From Armatimonadota bacterium (GTDB taxonomy: Bacteria; Armatimonadota; Fimbriimonadia; Fimbriimonadales; Fimbriimonadaceae), in assembly GCA_023392285.1 (NCBI GenBank), contig JAEVZK010000030.1, forward strand, positions 1-6,853: DNA of 6,853 nt, written 5' to 3'. Within the stretch, counting starts at the first letter, position 1, and every line of letters begins with the position of its first letter. A program made the position numbers and the translations under genes. The notes beneath the pieces were generated by a model, which searched no databases, had not been told where the DNA came from, and was given only the letters and a program-made list of their open reading frames with translations. Shown here piece by piece: positions 4,320 through 6,853 of the stretch.

Positions 4320-6056
4320 ATGGGTGGCGTACTCTTAAAACTTAAAAATTGGTGGCAAGCGGCTGACAAGACGCAGAAGCTGATCACGGTATTCGGCGGA
4401 GCATTTCTGCTCCTCCTGCTTCTGGGAACATTCGTTTTCGCGTCAAAGCCGAAAATGTCGCTCGTTTTCACGAACCTTTCTCCGGCAGATGCTGGCAGCG
4501 TGGCGATGGAAGTCGAGAACATGGGAATCCCCGTTTCTTTCGATAACGCCGGCAACGTCCAAGTGCCGAGCGATAAAGTCGCGAAGGTGAGGGCATCGCT
4601 CGCGATGAACGGAAAGCTGCCCAAAGGCAATGATCACTTCACCAGCGACGAACTCGACAAACTGCCGATGTTCGCCACCCAAAAGGTCGAGCAGGAGCGG
4701 CTTAACGCAATCAAGGAAAGTGATCTCGCGCAATCGATCAGCGTCTTCGACGGAGTTGCCGGTGCCACCGTAAAAATCACCCCTGCCATTGATTCCCCGT
4801 TTGAGACAGAGAAGAAGCCCGCCCAAGCCAACGTGACCATTTCGGAAAAGGTGGGAGAACTGGTTAGTGCCGATGAATCTCGAGCCATGGCGAACCTCGT
4901 CGCCAGCGCAGTGCCTGGGCTCGATAAAGGCAAAGTAACCATCTTCACCCGCAGTGGCCGAGCCCTGTGGGACGGCGAAGATATGGCCGACGGCAGCGCA
5001 CGAGCTTCGAACAAGCTCGACCTGGAGAAGCAGGAGAGCCGGAAGAGACGAGATGAACTCCAGGAGACACTCAACCGAATGCTTGGTGCCGGAAATGCGA
5101 TCGCCATGGTGGACGCGTCGTTGGATACTAGCGAGGTCAATATCACCGAAGAGACGAACAAGGTCCTCAAGGATCCCCAAGAGTTCAAGAAGGTTACGGA
5201 GACGCTCGGCAGCAGTGGCGGTGGTGCTCCTTCAATTGGCGCGGGGTTCGGAGCGAATGATCCCGCTTCCTCCCCCACCATCGGATCTTCCCTCGACAGT
5301 GGCAAGAGCGACTATTCGCAATCCCAGATCGCAGCCAAGAATCCTGTCGACAAGAAGCTTACAACAACGAAGAAGAGCATCGGCGATCTCAAGTCCATGG
5401 CCATCACCATCTTGGTGAACAAGACAGACAAAATGGATGACTCTGCGATTGCCTCAATTCAGGATCTGGCGAATTCGTACCTGGGGGCAAAGCTGACAAG
5501 CGACCCAGACAACTTTACTGCCAAGGTCGTGGCCTATCCCTTCGACAAGAAGCAAGAAGAGGAGGCTGCGAAAGCCGAAGCTGCCGTTGCAAGTTCAGGC
5601 AAGCTCCAACAGATTATTTCGATCCTCCCCATCGCGGCTTTGCTTATAGCTGCCTTTATGGTTGTGAAAGCGATTAGCAAGATTTCACCCAGAGTCGGAG
5701 GTGGCCCTCAGTTCGCGATGGCAGGTGGCGCCCCTTCCCTTCCAATGGCTCCCCAGGGCGAGCTCGCGATGAGTTCTCCGGGTGCGCTGAATGCGTACGG
5801 TTCACAGGCTGGTGCGAGTGTCGTCGTCCCAGAGGCGCTGAAGCAAAAAGCAATCGAGGCAGGGGTTTCTGAAGAACAGCTAAGAATTGCTCTGGAAGAA
5901 GCAGGAGATGCCGGGCTGTCTGTCGAAGACATTCCAAGCATAAAGAACAGGGTGAACGTTCCGCTCGAACAAATTAAGAAGATGGCCAACGAAAGACCAG
6001 AAGCGGTTGCGATGCTCATCAAGAGCTGGCTCATCGAGGATGGAATTCGACGATGA
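4320..6056 (+). CDS. fliF: Flagellar MS-ring protein FliF
   Basis: FliF forms the membrane/supramembrane ring that houses the export gate and carries FliG on its cytoplasmic face. ATG 4320 gives 578 residues (E. coli 552); in-frame GTG 4302 and TTG 4311 would add six and three residues but have no better ribosome site. Domains seen: short basic N-terminus, TM1 at about 21-41, YscJ/FliF ring-building region at about 44-215 (VFTNLSPADA, VQVPSDKVAKVRASLA, ERLNAIKESDLAQSI), and FliF C-terminal periplasmic domain at about 245-410, interrupted by a Gly/Ser/Pro-rich stretch (298-335) in the usual beta-collar position. TM2 lies at about 432-449. The cytoplasmic tail is about 128 residues: an Ala/Gly/Pro-rich linker (460-500), a helical part, and the conserved FliG-binding end with MANERPEAVAMLIKSWL (555-571). 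The tail is longer than in E. coli. It overlaps fliG by 4 bp (ATGA), which suits stoichiometric synthesis of these partners. Confidence 0.95.
   Translation: MGGVLLKLKNWWQAADKTQKLITVFGGAFLLLLLLGTFVFASKPKMSLVFTNLSPADAGSVAMEVENMGIPVSFDNAGNVQVPSDKVAKVRASLAMNGKLPKGNDHFTSDELDKLPMFATQKVEQERLNAIKESDLAQSISVFDGVAGATVKITPAIDSPFETEKKPAQANVTISEKVGELVSADESRAMANLVASAVPGLDKGKVTIFTRSGRALWDGEDMADGSARASNKLDLEKQESRKRRDELQETLNRMLGAGNAIAMVDASLDTSEVNITEETNKVLKDPQEFKKVTETLGSSGGGAPSIGAGFGANDPASSPTIGSSLDSGKSDYSQSQIAAKNPVDKKLTTTKKSIGDLKSMAITILVNKTDKMDDSAIASIQDLANSYLGAKLTSDPDNFTAKVVAYPFDKKQEEEAAKAEAAVASSGKLQQIISILPIAALLIAAFMVVKAISKISPRVGGGPQFAMAGGAPSLPMAPQGELAMSSPGALNAYGSQAGASVVVPEALKQKAIEAGVSEEQLRIALEEAGDAGLSVEDIPSIKNRVNVPLEQIKKMANERPEAVAMLIKSWLIEDGIRR
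6036..6044 (+). promoter_or_regulatory. Likely ribosome binding site of fliG
   Basis: GAGGATGGA inside the end of fliF lies 8-12 nt before ATG 6053, depending on which purine core pairs. It supports reinitiation at the overlapping ATGA. Confidence 0.45.
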
Positions 6057-6853
6057 GGAAGACAAAGGAAGAATTAGGAAATCGTCAAAAGGCCGCCATC
6101 CTCCTGATGGTTCTTGGGCCGGACGCAGCTGGCAACATCATCCGACATCTTTCGGATGAGCAAGCGGAGGCACTCTCGCTTGAGCTTGCCCGGATGGACA
6201 AGATCACCCCAGAGCAGCGCACGAACGTCATTCATGAGTTCCACGAGGCAGCGATCGCGCAAGATTACATCGCTGAAGGTGGTGTGGAGCACGCTCGCAA
6301 AGTCCTCGAATCAGCTTTTGGAGGAGATCGAGCCGAGGAAGTGATGAAGCGCATCGTCACTGCGATGCAGGTTGTTCCCTTCGAGTTTCTCAAGAAGGCA
6401 GACCCCGGCCAGGTGCTGAGCTTCATTCAGGACGAGCATCCTCAAACGATTGCGTTGATCCTTGCCTATATGCCGATGAACAGCGCGGCGATGATCTTGA
6501 GCAAGCTTGGACCGGAACTGCGCGCTGATGTCGCCGCCCGAATCGCCATGATGGAGCAGACTCCGCCTGAAGTGATTCGTCGAGTCGAGCAGGTTCTTGA
6601 AAAAAAGATGTCCACGCTCATCTCCCAGGAGATGACCCAAGCTGGCGGGCCAAAGGCGCTGGTCGACCTACTTAACCGGGTAGACCGCTCGACCGAACGT
6701 TTGATTATCGACTCGCTTACCGAGCAGAATCCGGAGCTTGCAGACGCGGTAAAGAACATGATGTTCGTTTTCGAGGACATTGTTCAGCTCGAAGACCGGG
6801 CCATTCAATCGATCATGAAAGAAGTCGATATGAAGGAATTGGCCACCGCTCTC
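6053..6853 (+). CDS. fliG: Flagellar motor switch protein FliG, 5' part
   Basis: FliG binds the FliF tail at the cytoplasmic face of the MS ring, interacts with FliM, and transmits stator torque. The reading frame starts at ATG 6053, overlapping the fliF stop (ATGA), and runs off the window with 267 codons. Compared with about 330 residues in the family, roughly the last 65-70 are missing. Seen in order: N-terminal FliF-binding domain (1-100, QKAAILLMVLG at 12-22), middle domain with the FliM-binding EHPQT motif (128-132), the Gly-Gly linker region (AGGPKALVDLLNRVDRSTER, 197-216), and the start of the C-terminal domain with MFVFEDIVQLEDRAIQ (237-252). The charged torque helix seen in E. coli around R281-D289 lies beyond the window, so motor charge residues cannot be judged. 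Identity is secure. Confidence 0.95.
   Translation, partial: MRKTKEELGNRQKAAILLMVLGPDAAGNIIRHLSDEQAEALSLELARMDKITPEQRTNVIHEFHEAAIAQDYIAEGGVEHARKVLESAFGGDRAEEVMKRIVTAMQVVPFEFLKKADPGQVLSFIQDEHPQTIALILAYMPMNSAAMILSKLGPELRADVAARIAMMEQTPPEVIRRVEQVLEKKMSTLISQEMTQAGGPKALVDLLNRVDRSTERLIIDSLTEQNPELADAVKNMMFVFEDIVQLEDRAIQSIMKEVDMKELATAL

Noticed and set aside
4443..5305. Two long open frames on the - strand (245 and 223 codons) opposite fliF
   Set aside because: Both lie wholly inside a clearly coding fliF frame, overlap each other, and have low-complexity Ser/Arg/Leu-rich composition typical of antisense shadows.
4954..5418. 154-codon + strand open frame inside fliF
   Set aside because: Arg/Ser-rich out-of-frame translation of fliF with no family features.

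Overview
The window is a compact stretch of bacterial chromosome with roughly even base composition (slightly G+C rich by eye). Every supported gene is on the + strand. It joins a cell-wall-sugar/pyrimidine gene cluster to the start of a flagellar basal-body operon, with a pair of unrecognised genes between them. The organism is a flagellated bacterium. Nothing here fixes the phylum securely. The PyrE resembles the Thermus-type enzyme more than the E. coli type, and the flgB-flgC-fliE-fliF-fliG order is shared by many phyla. A deep-branching group such as Armatimonadota is only a guess.

Region 1 (1-1865): the 3' end of a BadF/BadG-family sugar kinase overlaps murQ by 4 bp (GTGA), and pyrE follows after 17 bp. 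Kinase plus MurQ is the expected pair for peptidoglycan-sugar salvage: the kinase makes MurNAc-6-P (and/or GlcNAc-6-P), and MurQ removes the lactyl ether to give GlcNAc-6-P. PyrE is orotate phosphoribosyltransferase of UMP synthesis, and UMP feeds the UDP-sugar pool. The close spacing suggests co-transcription.

Region 2 (1866-2965): two unrecognised genes overlap by 17 bp. The first encodes a small soluble protein with a beta-rich central part. The second encodes a protein with two transmembrane helices and an acidic C-terminal tail.

Region 3 (2966-6853): a 143-bp gap precedes flgB. It holds an exact match to the sigma-28 (FliA/SigD) -10 consensus with a weak -35, and then an 8-bp hairpin in the predicted leader. 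Next come flgB and flgC (proximal rod), fliE (rod/MS-ring adapter), fliF (MS ring) and fliG (rotor/switch; cut off by the window end). The 92-bp fliE-fliF gap is unusually structured. It has five tandem 7-bp units beginning with TAG (the first supplies the fliE stop codon), a bulged hairpin, and a perfect 7-bp hairpin one base upstream of the preferred fliF ATG.

No RNA genes, insertion sequences, CRISPR arrays or convincing rho-independent terminators were seen. I found no clear new biological system. The items most worth a second look are the non-coding structures around flgB and fliF, the unrecognised gene pair, and family-atypical details in MurQ and PyrE.
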